Of a stretch of DNA of 64,000 nucleotides, positions 25,866-37,796 are shown one piece after another. The stretch is from the NCBI GenBank assembly GCA_000349905.1, contig KB722736.1, positions 2,183,428-2,247,427 on the forward strand. The letters run 5' to 3'. Made by a program: the position numbers and the translations under genes. Every line of letters begins with the position of its first letter. The stretch's first letter is position 1. The notes under the pieces are model-generated. The model saw nothing but the letters and a program-made list of their open reading frames with translations, did no database searches and had not been told where the DNA came from. Source of the stretch: Volvariella volvacea V23 (lineage: Eukaryota; Basidiomycota; Agaricomycetes; Agaricales; Pluteaceae).

Positions 25866-26976
25866 TCATTGCTGCACTTTGAAAATATCAGGGGAAATTG
25901 ATCGTCCTAAGGATTCCACCGCCCGGTGAACTGCAGATGTCAATCGTATTCGCGTATCAACGAGACAGTTCTCTGCGGTCGCCGGATTCTCATGCTGGCT
26001 TTCAAGTCTGAAAGAATTGTGGAGGGATTCAGCGGGGATAGGCTTGCCAAACGTGATACTCAAATCGACTCCGGGTTTGGGCATGTATTTCTGTGGAAAG
26101 GGTCGACCTTCAGGCATCAAACGGTCAAAGCCAGTCAGCCACATAGGAATGACGATAGGCAATTGATGCGCTTCCATGAGCATTCGTCCACTGAGGCGCG
26201 TTCAGCGAACGCGGATTTAGGATAGAGGGAGCTGACGTACACCCCCCATTTAAACCGAGGCAATTGCCGAAGGGATGGATTGGATGCATCTTGGAGCCAT
26301 TGACTGGCTTCACTGGGTTGGTTGATTTTCCCTTCGCTGAAAAGGTGAATCTTGACGCTACACCATGAGTCGTCATTGCAGAGGTAGAGAAAAAGTGACA
26401 TAGCATACCCAATGACCATTATTCAGTTTTTCAATTGCAAGGTCGACAGCTGGCTGATGGACTCCCTGGCCTCGAAAAGTCTCAATAGTCTGGCCGAGAC
26501 GAAAGAAAGTGGAGAAAACGCTGGTTCCAAAACTCTGTGCTCTGGTCAAACGCGGGGAGAAAGTGGCGCTTACGTGTTGGTGAACATGACCTCGGATGCA
26601 CCTAGCGTCCATCTTGTCGTTTTGGAGCGAAGGTAGTATGAGCAAGGAAGGACGCCCCATACCAATGGCTCATCCAAGCTGCAGGAATGGCGGCATAAGT
26701 CCGCAGCCCAGCCAAAGAGGTAGTGTGCCTACGTGGAAATGTGGTTGCATACTGTTTTGAGGCATTCCGTCAATGTCGGAATACTATGGCTCGGTTGTGC
26801 GCGCGCATACCTGTGATGACGCCCTGTCCTTGTTCTCTTGCCTTGCTTTGCAAGGCTGTGAGGAGATGATGGAGGCCAGTGACATGGACAGAGCTGCAAT
26901 ATCCGATGTTGAGAAAGGCCTTGGAGGTCAGGCCAACTGCGGCGACGGTGGCCGATGACAACAAGGCTGGGATCAT
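25866..26976 (-). CDS. TAZ1: Tafazzin, monolysocardiolipin transacylase
   Basis: Remodels cardiolipin acyl chains on mitochondrial membranes. The start ATG at 26976 gives MIPALLSSATVAAVGLTSKA, then LNIGYCSSVHVTGLHHLLTA. The acyltransferase HX4D motif is VCNHISTLDEP, split by an intron after the Thr (near 26733). Next come LVWGVLP, FSTFFRLGQTIETFRGQGVH, QPAVDLAIEKLNNGHW, SVKIHLFSEGKINQPSEASQ, RQLPRFKWGV, LPIVIPMWLTGFDRLMPEGR and PKPGVDLSITFGKPIPAESL. These are the family motifs in the right order, including the tafazzin-specific WLTGFD region. Several short introns are required. Divergent from the small gene at 27253. Confidence 0.93.
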
Positions 26977-27252
26977 CTGTGCTGGCCAACTGGATTTCTA
27001 AATGATTTCTCAAAGTTGGCGCGTCGATCGAGATCGGGTCAGCCGGATTACGCGATGATTAGGTAAGCAGACGGCACCAGCCAATGGCATGCGTTCCCCA
27101 AAGAAACCAAAGACGCTCCCAACAACTCAAATCTCACTCAGCCTCATTTCCCTCCTCACCCCCCGGAGCTCCCCAGACGCACCCGTCTCCTGCCCGTCGC
27201 AGGCGTTGGCAACCAACAGCATTGGCGCTCATTATCCAGGCCCTAATCCACC

Positions 27253-27732
27253 ATGCTTGCCTTAATGACCCTTAGCTCTGTTGCCGCCATTGTCTTCGTC
27301 TACTTCTTCATGCCGGCCTTGTGGTTATCAATAATGGCATTTGACGACTCTCTTGACGCGCATGAAACTGGGATAACGCTTGTTGCTGCACGTATGTCCA
27401 AGTTTTCCCTCCATTCCCATTAAAATAGCCCGCTTATCCGTGTTATCTGGCAGGCAACCCGGTACGAGAGACGGGTCCACCTGCCAATATGGCGAAACTC
27501 ATCCTCCTTCGGCACAAAGTAAGGTGGTCGTGTTATTCCTCTGCACCTGCTTATCGCGCAATCCATTGGTCAGATCCAAACGAGCAACAGAAGACGCCGT
27601 AGCGCATCTCAGACACGCAGGCCAGCAAGGTCATCCAGATCCTACAGCATTAGTCAATCAACTCCCGTGCGACCTCACAAATCCTCGTGGATGCGTTTTG
27701 GAAGACCCTTTATGGGAAAGCAACATCACTAA
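27253..27732 (+). CDS. Small predicted membrane protein, unrecognised
   Basis: I do not recognise this gene. A first exon from the ATG at 27253 encodes a strongly hydrophobic start (MLALMTLSSVAAIVFVYFFM, then PALWLSIMAF), a likely membrane anchor, followed by DDSLDAHETGITLVA. A GT...AG intron (about 27391-27453) leads to a short exon ending AKLILLRHK. After a second intron two frames remain open. One (acceptor with donor at 27522) gives a very basic RRRRSASQTRRPARSSRS tail that stops at 27730-27732. The other (donor about 6 bp later) gives TEDAVAHLRHAGQQGHPDPT and stays open past 27860. It converges with MRC1. The end coordinate follows the first option only. Confidence 0.35.
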
Positions 27733-28263
27733 CTCTCGGTCTCGCGGTCCCTCACATAACTCAAGCCCGGTTGAGGTTGCCTCCCCGTGCACTAATCACC
27801 CGTCTTGTCCACCATGTTTCTTTCTTACGATACCCCGCTCAAGATCTTCCAGTCGTGTCTGGATCATGTAATAATAGCGCGTTCCACCTTATCACCGTTT
27901 CTCGTCGTCCTTTATGCTGCAAGCTCTTACCCGCCCTCAAGCTCAGTTTACGTTCTATCTTATTGTTGCTTGTTCGTTCATGTTCACCATCAATCTCGCT
28001 TGGCTTTATATTATTTTTTTTAGATATCCTGTACATTACTACAACACTGCATATGTCTAGTTGGGAGGGTGGGTACACTAATTCAAACCATGGGGAGGAG
28101 GTTTTCTGGTGGGTTTTTTCTTCGTTTGGGCTAGAGTACATGGGAATAAATGTATGGCATCACACAGTGGTGCCATCTTTGGAAGATAAATCAAGGATAG
28201 TCGAACTCTCCGAGTGATGAAGCTAACATTAGATAAAGATGCTTCAGGCAGGAAGCACCTGTC
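27733..28263. other. Interval between the small membrane-protein gene and MRC1
   Basis: 531 bp between converging genes. The first part may still be coding if the alternative frame of the preceding gene is used. One frame starting near 27670 reads QILVDAFWKTLYGKATSLTL and looks protein-like. The rest is T-rich and AT-rich, with a T run near 28014, as expected of 3' UTR. Confidence 0.35.
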
Positions 28264-31200
28264 CTAAGCGAACCTGTTACTACGATCAGATACGCCTGCC
28301 AACACACTCGGCATGGCTTTGAGGGGTCTGCTCTGTGGTTTCTCGTCTGCATCTTGTGTGCTCGACTTTGCCGGCCCCGAATGAAATGAGCCCCCTCCCT
28401 GCTTAGCCCGCGATTGTGCTGTAACGTGCCCTGTGATCGCTGCTCCTCCGACCGATCGTCCAGTCGTCCCAGCCACTCGAGACCGACTTTCCGCCTTGGC
28501 CCATGATTGCAGTCGGGCCCTATTTCGTTCCTCTTCGACGTCGTCTGCACTTACCCCGGGTCTCCCGATCTGCGTTTTCAACAGGAAGATGACAGTTAGA
28601 CATTGGAGCAGGGTCGGAGAAAGTGCGAAGGTTGGGAAGTATGTCGGTGGTGATAACAAGGTGATAGAGAACGCAAAGGAGGAGCGAGGAAGTTTCACTC
28701 ACCAAATCAGCTGGGGACTCAGTTTCAATACCCTGCTGTCGAGCTAGGCCACTGTCTCGACCATTGATGAATCGCCTCCCAGGACGATTCGTAGGCATCT
28801 CCTTGATACGTACGTGTGGCCCTTCTGTATCGTCCGCGGACATGTCGTCATCGATCCAGGAAACGTCATGAGGGTTCAAGGGCTCTTCGTTCTTATCATT
28901 GTCACCAGACCATTGTTAAGTACCACAGATGAGGCGTTCGCGAAGTGAAAGACCATACCTCATCCTGGGGTTGTTGGCCTAGTTCCCTTACGCGTCGGAC
29001 AATTTCGTCTCTGGTGATGTACTTTTCGGAATTGAATCTTTCCTCCTCTTCCTCATCATCAACAGCTTGCGAGTTATGTTCTTCCTGGGTGCTCTGATTT
29101 GCGTTGTCCATCACGACATCCTGCTCCGGTTGTCGTAAATACTCCAACTCCATGTCATCATCCATCAGGTCATGTTCGTAGACCTTGTAGAATGACTTGG
29201 TCTCTTCGCTCTCGCCTAGAAGCTAGTTGAGAATCTTGGGCAGGTGGAAGTAGCCTTGACTCACCAAGTGCCTTAATGTTGTCGCGGTCAATCTTCTGCT
29301 TCTTGTACATCTTGCTTCGTATTCTCCTATTCCTTTCATCTTCGTCGCTATCGTCATCGCTATCGTCCAATCCTAATCCGTTGTTTCGCCTCTTCCTCCG
29401 CAGTTCGCCATGAACGGCTGCCTGATGTAACTTCTCGATTTCTTGGTCCTCCTGTTCTTCTTGCTCTCTGAAAACCTGATTAGCCCACTTTCAACAATAT
29501 AGCCTGTAAATACTTACTTGAACTTTTCTATTACTCGTTCTGCTGCGAGTGTCGTCTCATCCATTGCCTGGTCATCAACTAATTCCTCCAGCGTCTTATC
29601 CAAATCTTCGCCATCTTCCTCATCATCACCTTTCTTTACTCCCAGTCCGAATCCAAATCGGTTTTCCTCATCGGACTCCTCAGCTTCTGCTTCCACAAAT
29701 TCAGATTTCTCTAGCCTCCGTTTCACCGTCTCGTCTCTACCCTTTTCTTTTCTACCAAGGACGTCAAATGCGTTCAAGGGCTGCTTCTGTTTGCGAGCAC
29801 TAGCATTGAACAGAGGACTCGGTGACCGGGATGGGAGGCGGCCATTTCGGTTCGATGCAGCGAGAGTCGGGGATTCGTCAATCCTTCTGAGTCGCCGAAG
29901 AGGTACCTGACTGGGAGACTCAGAATCGAATTCAATTTGTGTAAGTGATATTGTTCGAAGAGGCTGTCTACCAGATGACGATGAGCCATTGGTAGTCAAG
30001 GATACATTTCTACTTCGGAGGGATGCAAAGGAAGGCGAAGTAAGCTGGTATATCTCGGGACTAGACACATCCGGTCGGGTCTGAGTAAGGAATCTAGAGA
30101 GAAAGGTGAGGGTGCATTCGCCGGTTCTGCATTTGATGAGGCTTACCCAAGCTCGTTGACGTATAATTCAGGCTTGTTTGTCAGTTTCTTGGCCGCAGCA
30201 GCGAGAATCTCCTCTTGTTCCCTTTCAAAAATAGCATCTGCCTTTTGGAGCAGGTCATCTCCCACTTGTAATGCGGCGTCAAGTTCGACGTCTTGAGTCA
30301 AACCAAGATTACTCTTGCCGCCCTTGCAAAGCACCTAATAGACTTGGTGAGAAAACGGCGCAAACCGTGTTATGTGAACAAACCTTCGGTGGAGTGGGCC
30401 TAGGCTGCTCTGTATCAGCTTCAAATAACTGCGAGAGCCCTCCTCGGACAGGCAATTCGGTAAACGCTAAATCCTCGTCGTCTGAGAATTGCGAGAATCC
30501 CATGGGTTTTGCCTTGCCTTTGGAGCCTAGAAGTGGCTTGATGGTAGGACTGGGCTGAAGCGGTTCGGTTTTCAATGGTGGGGAATTCGGAGACGCCAAC
30601 GACTGGTCTGAAGATAGTCGTCTCAAGCGGGAAGAAAAAGGTGAATGAGGGGAGGGATTAGGTTGAGAGGCTTTGCCATCCTCCATGCCTTTGAAAGGAT
30701 TCCGCTTCTTTCCACTGGACAAGCCAATGGCCTCACCGTCTTTCAACGTTTTACCTCTAGGTGTTGGCGACAGTGAGGCATCTCGGAAAGGAGAGGTTGG
30801 CAGCGGAGCGCTCTGTTGAGTGACAGCTTGGTTTTCCTTGTCGTCATTACTATCATATGCAAGTGAGTGGTCGTTTTCTTTGTCCCCATCATCCTCTGTA
30901 GGTTCATAAGACGCGATAGACGAGAACGATGTGCGATGAGCCCTCTGTGGTATTTGCATCGGTGGGAGCATCATACCTCCGTTATCATTATCAGATTGCT
31001 GAGCCAAGCGGTGAGCAGCGGGGACGGGGGCAGGAGTCTTGTTCTCGCCATCATCCAATTCGGAGTCAGACTCCACACGAATTGCAGTGCGGCTTCGACG
31101 GGTAGGACGGGTGACCTCCTCCTCTGCTTCGTCACCAACAAGTACCTCATCATCCTCGCTTTCATTGCTCCTGACTTGTTCATCCTCACCATCTGTCACC

Positions 31201-33203
31201 ATCTCATCCTTGTCTTCACCAGGTTCTGGACTGGCAGAACCTCTAAGGGCAGTGTCGAAATCTTCGTCTTCGTCCTCGTCCTCGTCTTCCTGGTCCTCTG
31301 CATCGTCATGTGCCAGTGTTGGTTGTCGTTCCACTGCCTTTAATCCTTCCTCTGCATAAATTTTCAGAGCTTCTTGAGGGTCATGGTGTTTCTGTTGACT
31401 AGATCCCTTCGCAAGCTTGCCACCCCTTCTAACCCACTCTTCCTCCTTCTGTCGCGTTAGGTTGAGACTATCTTCCTTGATCTTTCTCATAAACGCTTGA
31501 TTCAGCTCTGCCTGGGTAATCAGACCCTCCCCTCTCTTCTTCTTGGTAGGAACCCCTTTCAGCAACACTGAAAGGTCTTTCGTTGCTTTCGGGCTGCCAT
31601 CATTCACTAGTGTAGGTAACCCCACACCGCCCAGTTGCAGTTGGCGTTTGCGAACTTGGGAGACACGCTGCTTCTCGGCAGACCTGCGGGCCTCTTCTTC
31701 ATTTATCAACCTTACTTCCTTCTTTGGAGAGGTAATCACCTCTAAATCGTCTGCATCACTCTCGTACTGATGCTCGTCCACACGCTTAGCTGCTTGCATA
31801 GCTGCCGCGCGTCGTTTGAGCTCCATGAGCTCCGCTGCGCGTTTCTGGCGATCTACATCTGACCACGCTTGGGATACCCGGGAATTTTCGTTCTGGGCCA
31901 CAGATACGGACACTAAGGGATCAAGTAAGCTGGATGGGGCACCAAATATGTCTGCAACTTGCTGGGGAGGGGGGTGAGAGGGTCCATTGGGCTGAATAGG
32001 TGCCACAGTTTGCACGTCTTCACGGGTAGGTGAGGATGAGAATAGTTGGATTGGGTCCGAGGATAGGTCATTTGAGGGATTGTTTTTGGGTGCACTGCAA
32101 TGCACATCAGAACAGCACCCAGAACGTAGAAGGTGCAACGTACGCAAGGGAGTTGAGAAAAGACGATATTGAGTACTTGTCCGTAGTTTGGAATCTCGGT
32201 ATAACTACATCCTGTTCAGCAGCAATGCGCAGGCGGGCTTTCGCGGTTTCTGCGAGTTCCTTCTTAGTAGGAGCCTAGTGAAAGTATGATCAGCGTCGCA
32301 TTAAGCCATTAAGAAAAAAATAGAGTATCTGACCTTGGTTTTGCCTTGGCGCCGTGGTTTGGACAGCGACTTCCGCGGTATACTGGACAGGTCTTCTCCA
32401 CTGAGATCGGGAGCTGGGATACTCCTGGATGTCACTTTTCCTTTTCCTTTTCCTTTGGACGGGCTGACTAGAATCCTGCCGTGCACGTCTTCATCTGAGG
32501 CTGTGGGTGCAGAAGGAGGTGAATTCCTACTTGGTGAGCGGGATCGCTCGGACCCAGAATTCGATTTCCTTGATGCAGTCCTCTTTTGAGTACGATGAGC
32601 AGTGCCAGTTAACGGAGAGGACGGAGGAGTAAGTTCAAGGTGTATTGGGGGCTTGGGAGACAATTCGGTAGCAGCACCATCCACCGAGGGTTTGCCACTT
32701 TCGTCAAGATCAATATTTATATTGAACGGCATAGGAGAACTCGAAAACGATTCCCCTAGGCCAGCCTTTTGGGAGGAGGACAAAGGCATGTTGACCGTGG
32801 GCTTGCCATTTTGTTGTACTGCGTCCGCGATGGGTGCCATATCAAAGTCCTCTTCGTCCATTTCTCGCAACCTCTTCTTCCACGAGTATTCAAACTTGGT
32901 GCCTTCCATGCCCTCGCTGTCCTCGTCTGCAGCAGCCTCAGAATCGGATGGCCAACGCGAGGGTTCCGAACTCGGAGGTATCTCCTCATCTTGGTGATGG
33001 AGTGCAGTCTTATAAGTGCTTCCCCTGGAATCCGAACTAGACGCTGACGAGGGAGCGGAAGGGATCGTGTCAGGGGCTGGGCGAGGTCTGCGACCGTAGG
33101 TAAATGTGGCTCTCTTGATGGCTGGTGTCTCTATGTCGGTAAAGCTGGAAGGCGACGATATGGTGGAGTCGGCCACGATGGATGGGTCCTTGTCAAGGGG
33201 CAT
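28264..33203 (-). CDS. MRC1: Mediator of replication checkpoint, claspin-like
   Basis: Mrc1 travels with the replication fork (with Tof1-Csm3) and passes the stress signal from Mec1/ATR to Rad53/Chk2. The protein is long, acidic and mostly disordered. The N-terminal part has the basic TFTYGRRPRP motif typical of fungal Mrc1. The middle has LSVLLKGVPTKKKRGEGLIT, QAELNQAFMRKIKEDSLNLT and many acidic tracts. The conserved MRC1-like domain lies in the C-terminal half, with NAFDVLGRKEKGRDETVKRR, NRRIRSKMYKKQKIDRDNIK, DDDMELEYLRQPEQD, FNSEKYITRDEIVRRVRELG and EPLNPHDVSWIDDD. Ser-Gln sites occur, as expected of an ATR target. The start is unsettled: the frame begins after a TGA at about 33275 with no ATG, so I use the first in-frame ATG at 33203. 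A small upstream exon spliced at a ccgtcag acceptor near 33265 is an alternative. Confidence 0.85.
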
Positions 33204-33304
33204 GTTCGCGATATCCTTGAGAGACCACGGCACGTTGAAACCGTTGGGTGTGACGACCGGACTGACGGGCAATCATGCATGTTGTGACAAGTCGCGTCTA
33301 ACTT

Positions 33305-36300
33305 TCAAGTTCGCGTTACAAAGTCGAGAAATACAAGCCGCCCGTGTCTACCTCCGAGGACTAGCCTATTTTTTCTGCACGCGTATATAAGAAACAACCG
33401 ACACTCCTCATTCTGGCCTCTGTAGAGTTCTGGTACCCAACAATACCGTTTGCCCTCGTCATCCACAACCCATCCGTCCTCCGTAACAGTGAGCAGAGCA
33501 TCCTTGCCTCCATAATTGTAACCATAGTCATCCATGTTTCCATGTTTCTCCTCCACGAAGGCCTCTGCCTCACCTTTCTCGACATTCCACACTTCGGCAA
33601 TATCCCCAGACCAAGAGAGTATATATCTGCCATCATCACTATATCCAACGAAGTACGTTGGCTTGGGGTGTCGTGATATTGTTTTTAGCATAGCTCCTGT
33701 ATCAGCATCCCATAGAGCAACGGTGCCATCCCACGAAGCAGATGCCACATTTTTACCATCTGGAGAGAAATCAATGCTCTGTACCCATTCCGAGTGCCCT
33801 GCGTGTGTTCGGGGGAGAGCGCCGCGGTCCAGTTCCCAAACCCTTGCACTCCGGTCGTTTGAGCCGGAAATTACCCTTCTACCGTCTGGAGAGAATGCAA
33901 GGGTATTTATTTGGGCGGAATGGCCATAGAATACCATGCGAAGCTCCCCAGTCTCAACGTTCCATATCCGAATCCTATTATCAGCCGAAGCGACGTGTTT
34001 GCTATCTGGTGAAATGCACACAGCAAGAACCCAACCAAGAGGTCCTGTTAACGCATGCATTCTTTTCCCCGTGTCGGCGCTCCAGATCTTGATACTATGG
34101 CGCGTCGTGCCCATAACAATATATCGTCCATCTGGTGATATCGCAAGTGAAACCGCCTCCCTCGGATTGCACTCGTGAAGCTTGCACACGACTTGATTGC
34201 TCTCAATATCTTTGACAAACATGTCTTGGTCAATCAAGAATACCAGGCGCTCGTGAGCGTACACAGCCAGCCTGGTGTTGGCTCTCTCCGCTTCCTCGTA
34301 CTCTCGGACATAGTCGTTGAAGATGCCCAATTGCTGCGCGTGCACGGCGCACGCGTGTAGGGCATTCTTGTGGGGTTGCACAAGAAGTGCCTCCTCTCTC
34401 AAAGCAGGCATGTCAAAGGACCCTAACTCGTTGGCCGAGTCGGGATTCCAAACTCTTGCCATCGTATCAGATTCAGTTAAGACGTGATCGCCGTGTTGGA
34501 AAAATGAGACAGCAACAGTGGGACCGTCTCCCTGGTGCAAGCTTGCCAACATCTGCCCGTTTTCTGCGTTCCAAACCACTACATCACCTTTCCACATTGA
34601 CGTTGCTATGCACCTTCCATCAGGCGAACTTGCAACACAAAGGACCTCTGAGTTGTGATTGAGTGTAAATGCGGTGGGGCTCCAATCCTCCTCTAGCCCG
34701 TTGATAATTCGAATATCCTTAGATTGCTGTGCCTCATAAATCTCGCGAATGCGTGACCGGAGCGGCACGAACAAAAGCGCTGAATAAAATATCTGCGCGC
34801 CAGCGGTCTCTATGCAGGTGTAGAATTCGAGAGCGCATCGTAGGGCATCTTCAAGAATTTCTGCAATTCCTACTGGAGGCGAGGATAGCGCCTGCAATGA
34901 TTGGTCAGAGGGATGGAGTGATGGATGAATGTACGCACCCTCAGCCATTGGACTGCTTTCTCTAATGCAGGAATGGCAAACTCCAAGCTACTCATAACGC
35001 TCAGCGTCTCAATCCATACGAGAAGCCTCGTGTGGACAAAGGTATAAAGCAACGGAAAAATTTCGTCTGTCAGCTCCGTTTCTGTGGTCTGAGCCAGGTG
35101 ATCCGCCCAATGACGACAAGAGTATTTGAGGCTACCTGGGATATATCGTGCCACTCGTTCCTCGATATCCTCTACTTCGTCATCCAAAACAAAGCGATCG
35201 AGATCCGCGACATTTCGCTTCAGACTACGGACTAGACTTTGCAGAGTTACAATGGCGAGGTGATAATGATGGGTTGGAGGGTGTAGATAGAGCACTGGTT
35301 GCACACGCCGGCGATCAGTCATATACTCGTAGAAAGAGGCATGCAGTATACGGATTGTCTGTGTCGTACTTTCTGGAATGGTGAGTACAGCCGCGAAATC
35401 GGTGAGAAGGCCAAGAATGTGCGCGGGAGGGAAGCCTAGTAGCTCGCTAAGATCCTGTGCGCACATCGCATTCTGGGCGTGGAGAATAACCCCCAAGATA
35501 ACTAGACACTCCCTGAGAGACTGATGGTCAGGGAGTCTCTGAATGGCTACTTGAGTCACGTCGTGGTAAAGCCCGTCAATGCCGATCTGTCCTTCGACAT
35601 CAGTTGTAAGGCGATCCGCAATAGTTCGCAATCGATAGTCAACATCACCCGGAGCCTCGACGTAAGTGCATATTGTTGACGCGAAAACGAATAGTTGTCC
35701 ACTTTTACGCACGAGCTTGTCCAAGTAGGTATCTGATGGCCAATCTGCATCCCGTAGCGCTCTTCGAGCTGCAATGTTTTGTAGGCGAATGCGCAGATAT
35801 AGCCGGATGTCTGCATCAACCACTCCTGTGTCCATGCTATGAAGAACGAAGGAGTGGTGATTCTCTTTGAGGACTTCACTGGAGAATGCGATGTTGGTCG
35901 AGTGAGTTGATCTGGAGCTGATCAAGACTTTGAGGAGAGATATTTCCTTCACATATGGGACGAAAGCTTCCAATATCACCTCTGCGGAGTTTCCTCCTTT
36001 GCATTCATCCAGACCATCGATAATTAAAAGTACTGGTCTGCGCGGTGTTAACGCCAAGAGAGGCATTACAATTAATCGGCGAAGCTGTTCTGTAGGGAGT
36101 GCTGTACCGATATTGGGGTGCTGCTCAATTGTCTGAAACAAAATTCGACGGAAGTCGACATCCTGAGTGGCAAGAGAGATGGCAAGAGATGGAAATATGA
36201 GGTCCCTGTTGCTGCACTGCGCTGAGCCACGGGAGCAAAAAAATGTTGCTTTGATCAGCTGTGGGTCGTCTGCGATGGATTGGGAGATAGTTAGAGCAAT

Positions 36301-36769
36301 AGTGGTTTTGCCGCATCCAGCAGCACCATTTAGCCAGTAAAATGGAAGGCCTGGTTCCGTCCTTTGATAAATTCACTCAAGGATCTCCTGAATTATATGT
36401 TCGCGTGTGCCAGCCAGACACGGAGGCTGATCAACCTGGTTGTACTCGCAGCGCTCGGCATGCGGTAGATTACGCATGATATCTGAAGCAAGGTCAGAAA
36501 AAGAATCGGACAGAGAAGCAATATAGAACCTTGCATCCGGACATCTCGAAGCTGAGCGTTGACTGACCCAAGTAAATTCGATGTTCTTGTGGCAATACCC
36601 AGAGAAGTCCTGTGAGTGAATCGACTAATCGCTCCAACCCCCGGCCAGCCAACGACAGCAATCGACCAATCGTCCGGCCAGCCCCTGGAAGGTTGGATGC
36701 GATGGAGGCCGTAGCGTCATGGTTTCTCCCCTTTGCATAGGATTCTGTACGAACTGGGACAGGAGGCAT
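33305..36769 (-). pseudogene. NLR-like NACHT-WD40 gene with an in-frame stop before the P-loop
   Basis: Fungal NLR-type STAND proteins sense partners through repeats and signal through their N-terminus, often in self/non-self recognition. Exon 1 (ATG at 36769) has a GRTIGRLLSLAGRGLERLVD helix followed by DSLTGLL. Then RNLPHAERCEYNQVDQPPCL and AGTREHIIQEILE appear, and the next codon is TGA (36373-36375, minus strand) where relatives have Trp before IYQR. The frame then continues intact: LPFYWLNGAAGCGKTTIALT (Walker A), ATFFCSRGSAQCSNRDLIFP, Walker B VLLIIDGLDECKGGNSAEVI, a helical NACHT tail and about ten WD40 repeats (for example HSAQINTLAFSPDGRRVISG). It ends at 33305. No other break was found. 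No in-frame Met lies between the stop and the P-loop, so re-initiation would lose the ATP site. Splicing the stop out would also remove the conserved TREH segment. A sequencing error, readthrough or an inactive allele are all possible. Confidence 0.8.
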
Positions 36770-37014
36770 ATCAGTGAGATGGCATTATTAACACACACTA
36801 TGGATGAACGGCACGATCAATCGGCACCTCGAGTCCTGCCTGTTTGAAGAAACTTCCTTATTGGAAATTGAGGTATGTCATTAAAATTGGTTGCGGCAAT
36901 TAAAAGGTGAACGGTAATAGAGTATGTTCTGGATGCGATTCTTGGAGAGCAGATATACGCCACAGCAATGTCAAGAATACACAAATTCAAATCCATTCAA
37001 TACACGCCCTTTCC

Positions 37015-37518
37015 CTAAGTCACCAGCCTGATCAGTACTGCGCGTCTAAAAATGACGAGAGAATGTACCTTCTTGACATCACCCAGTTGCCCAACGCTAG
37101 CCAGATAAGCACATCCTGTATCCGCCCATATTTCCAGTCGTGTGAGTTTGGCGGTGTCATCAAACTTGAGGAGATATGCTATGTCTTCTTCCCAGCTTTG
37201 CTTGGTACTCAACCAAGTGAACGTCCCGTGTCCCTTCACGGCAACCTTCGTTGACTCTGTGTCAATGAGAAACTCGTAGAAATCGAGTTTTTCATAGGCC
37301 AGCAAGGAGCCAATTAATTCAAAGTAACCACGGATTGCGGCTTGTCCTTGGAATGGCCTGCCCAGAAACGGCGCAAGAGCAGGATCGCCGTGCTCAATGA
37401 GTACAGTCGAGTGAGTGGTCGAAAAATACGATAGGATGGTGCCAGGACTGTCTTTGCGCTGGAATGCTTGGCAGAAAGAGTTGGCGGCTGCAAATAATTC
37501 CTGACGAGACGGCGCCAT
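37015..37518 (-). CDS. NTF2-like / SnoaL-fold protein
   Basis: The start ATG at 37518 gives MAPSRQELFAAANSFCQAFQ. It continues with TILSYFSTTHSTVLIEHGDP, APFLGRPFQGQAAIRGYFEL, VKGHGTFTWLSTKQSWEEDI, AYLLKFDDTAKLTRLEIWAD and CAYLASVGQ. The pattern of an N-terminal helix, a GRPFQGQAAIRGYFE loop-helix and C-terminal strands ending in a W-A-D is that of the cone-shaped NTF2-like fold. The fold includes scytalone-dehydratase- and polyketide-cyclase-type enzymes and many proteins of unknown role, so no reaction is assigned. About 140-165 residues is normal. It is a single exon except possibly at the 3' end, where the last 25 residues could be read-through of an intron. It lies 278 bp downstream of the FAD oxidase on the same strand. 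Confidence 0.75.
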   Translation of the reverse strand: MAPSRQELFAAANSFCQAFQRKDSPGTILSYFSTTHSTVLIEHGDPALAPFLGRPFQGQAAIRGYFELIGSLLAYEKLDFYEFLIDTESTKVAVKGHGTFTWLSTKQSWEEDIAYLLKFDDTAKLTRLEIWADTGCAYLASVGQLGDVKKVHSLVIFRRAVLIRLVT

Positions 37519-37796
37519 AGCTTGCAACAATCCAATTTTCAACTGACCTCAAGGACCCATGATTCAGTTCTAGACTCGGAGCTATTGGTAGCTCAAAAAG
37601 GGGCTTGACTATGCTGACTAAGCATATGCGCAGATCCGGACGGACCGGGCCAGGCTATCACTCCCGGGCCCAAGGGAAGAAGGAATGGGAGGTGCAAAAC
37701 ACCAATAGCAGCGATCAGGGAACACGCTGAACTTCGTAGAACTTGACAAAAATACACATTCATTTGCATTTACTCGGACATGTGAACAACTGCGCT

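Noticed and set aside
25499..25882. Plus-strand frame of 127 codons next to TAZ1
   Set aside because: Overlaps the 3' end of TAZ1 and has no recognisable domain; the first codon is not ATG.
30867..31343. Plus-strand frame of 158 codons rich in hydrophobic residues
   Set aside because: Antisense to acidic MRC1 coding sequence; the hydrophobic look arises from complemented Asp/Glu codons.
36350..36430. An intron that would remove the NLR stop
   Set aside because: A donor at gtgaat would make an intron of only 26 nt; a donor at gtgtct would delete the conserved CLAGTREH segment. Neither is convincing without transcript data.
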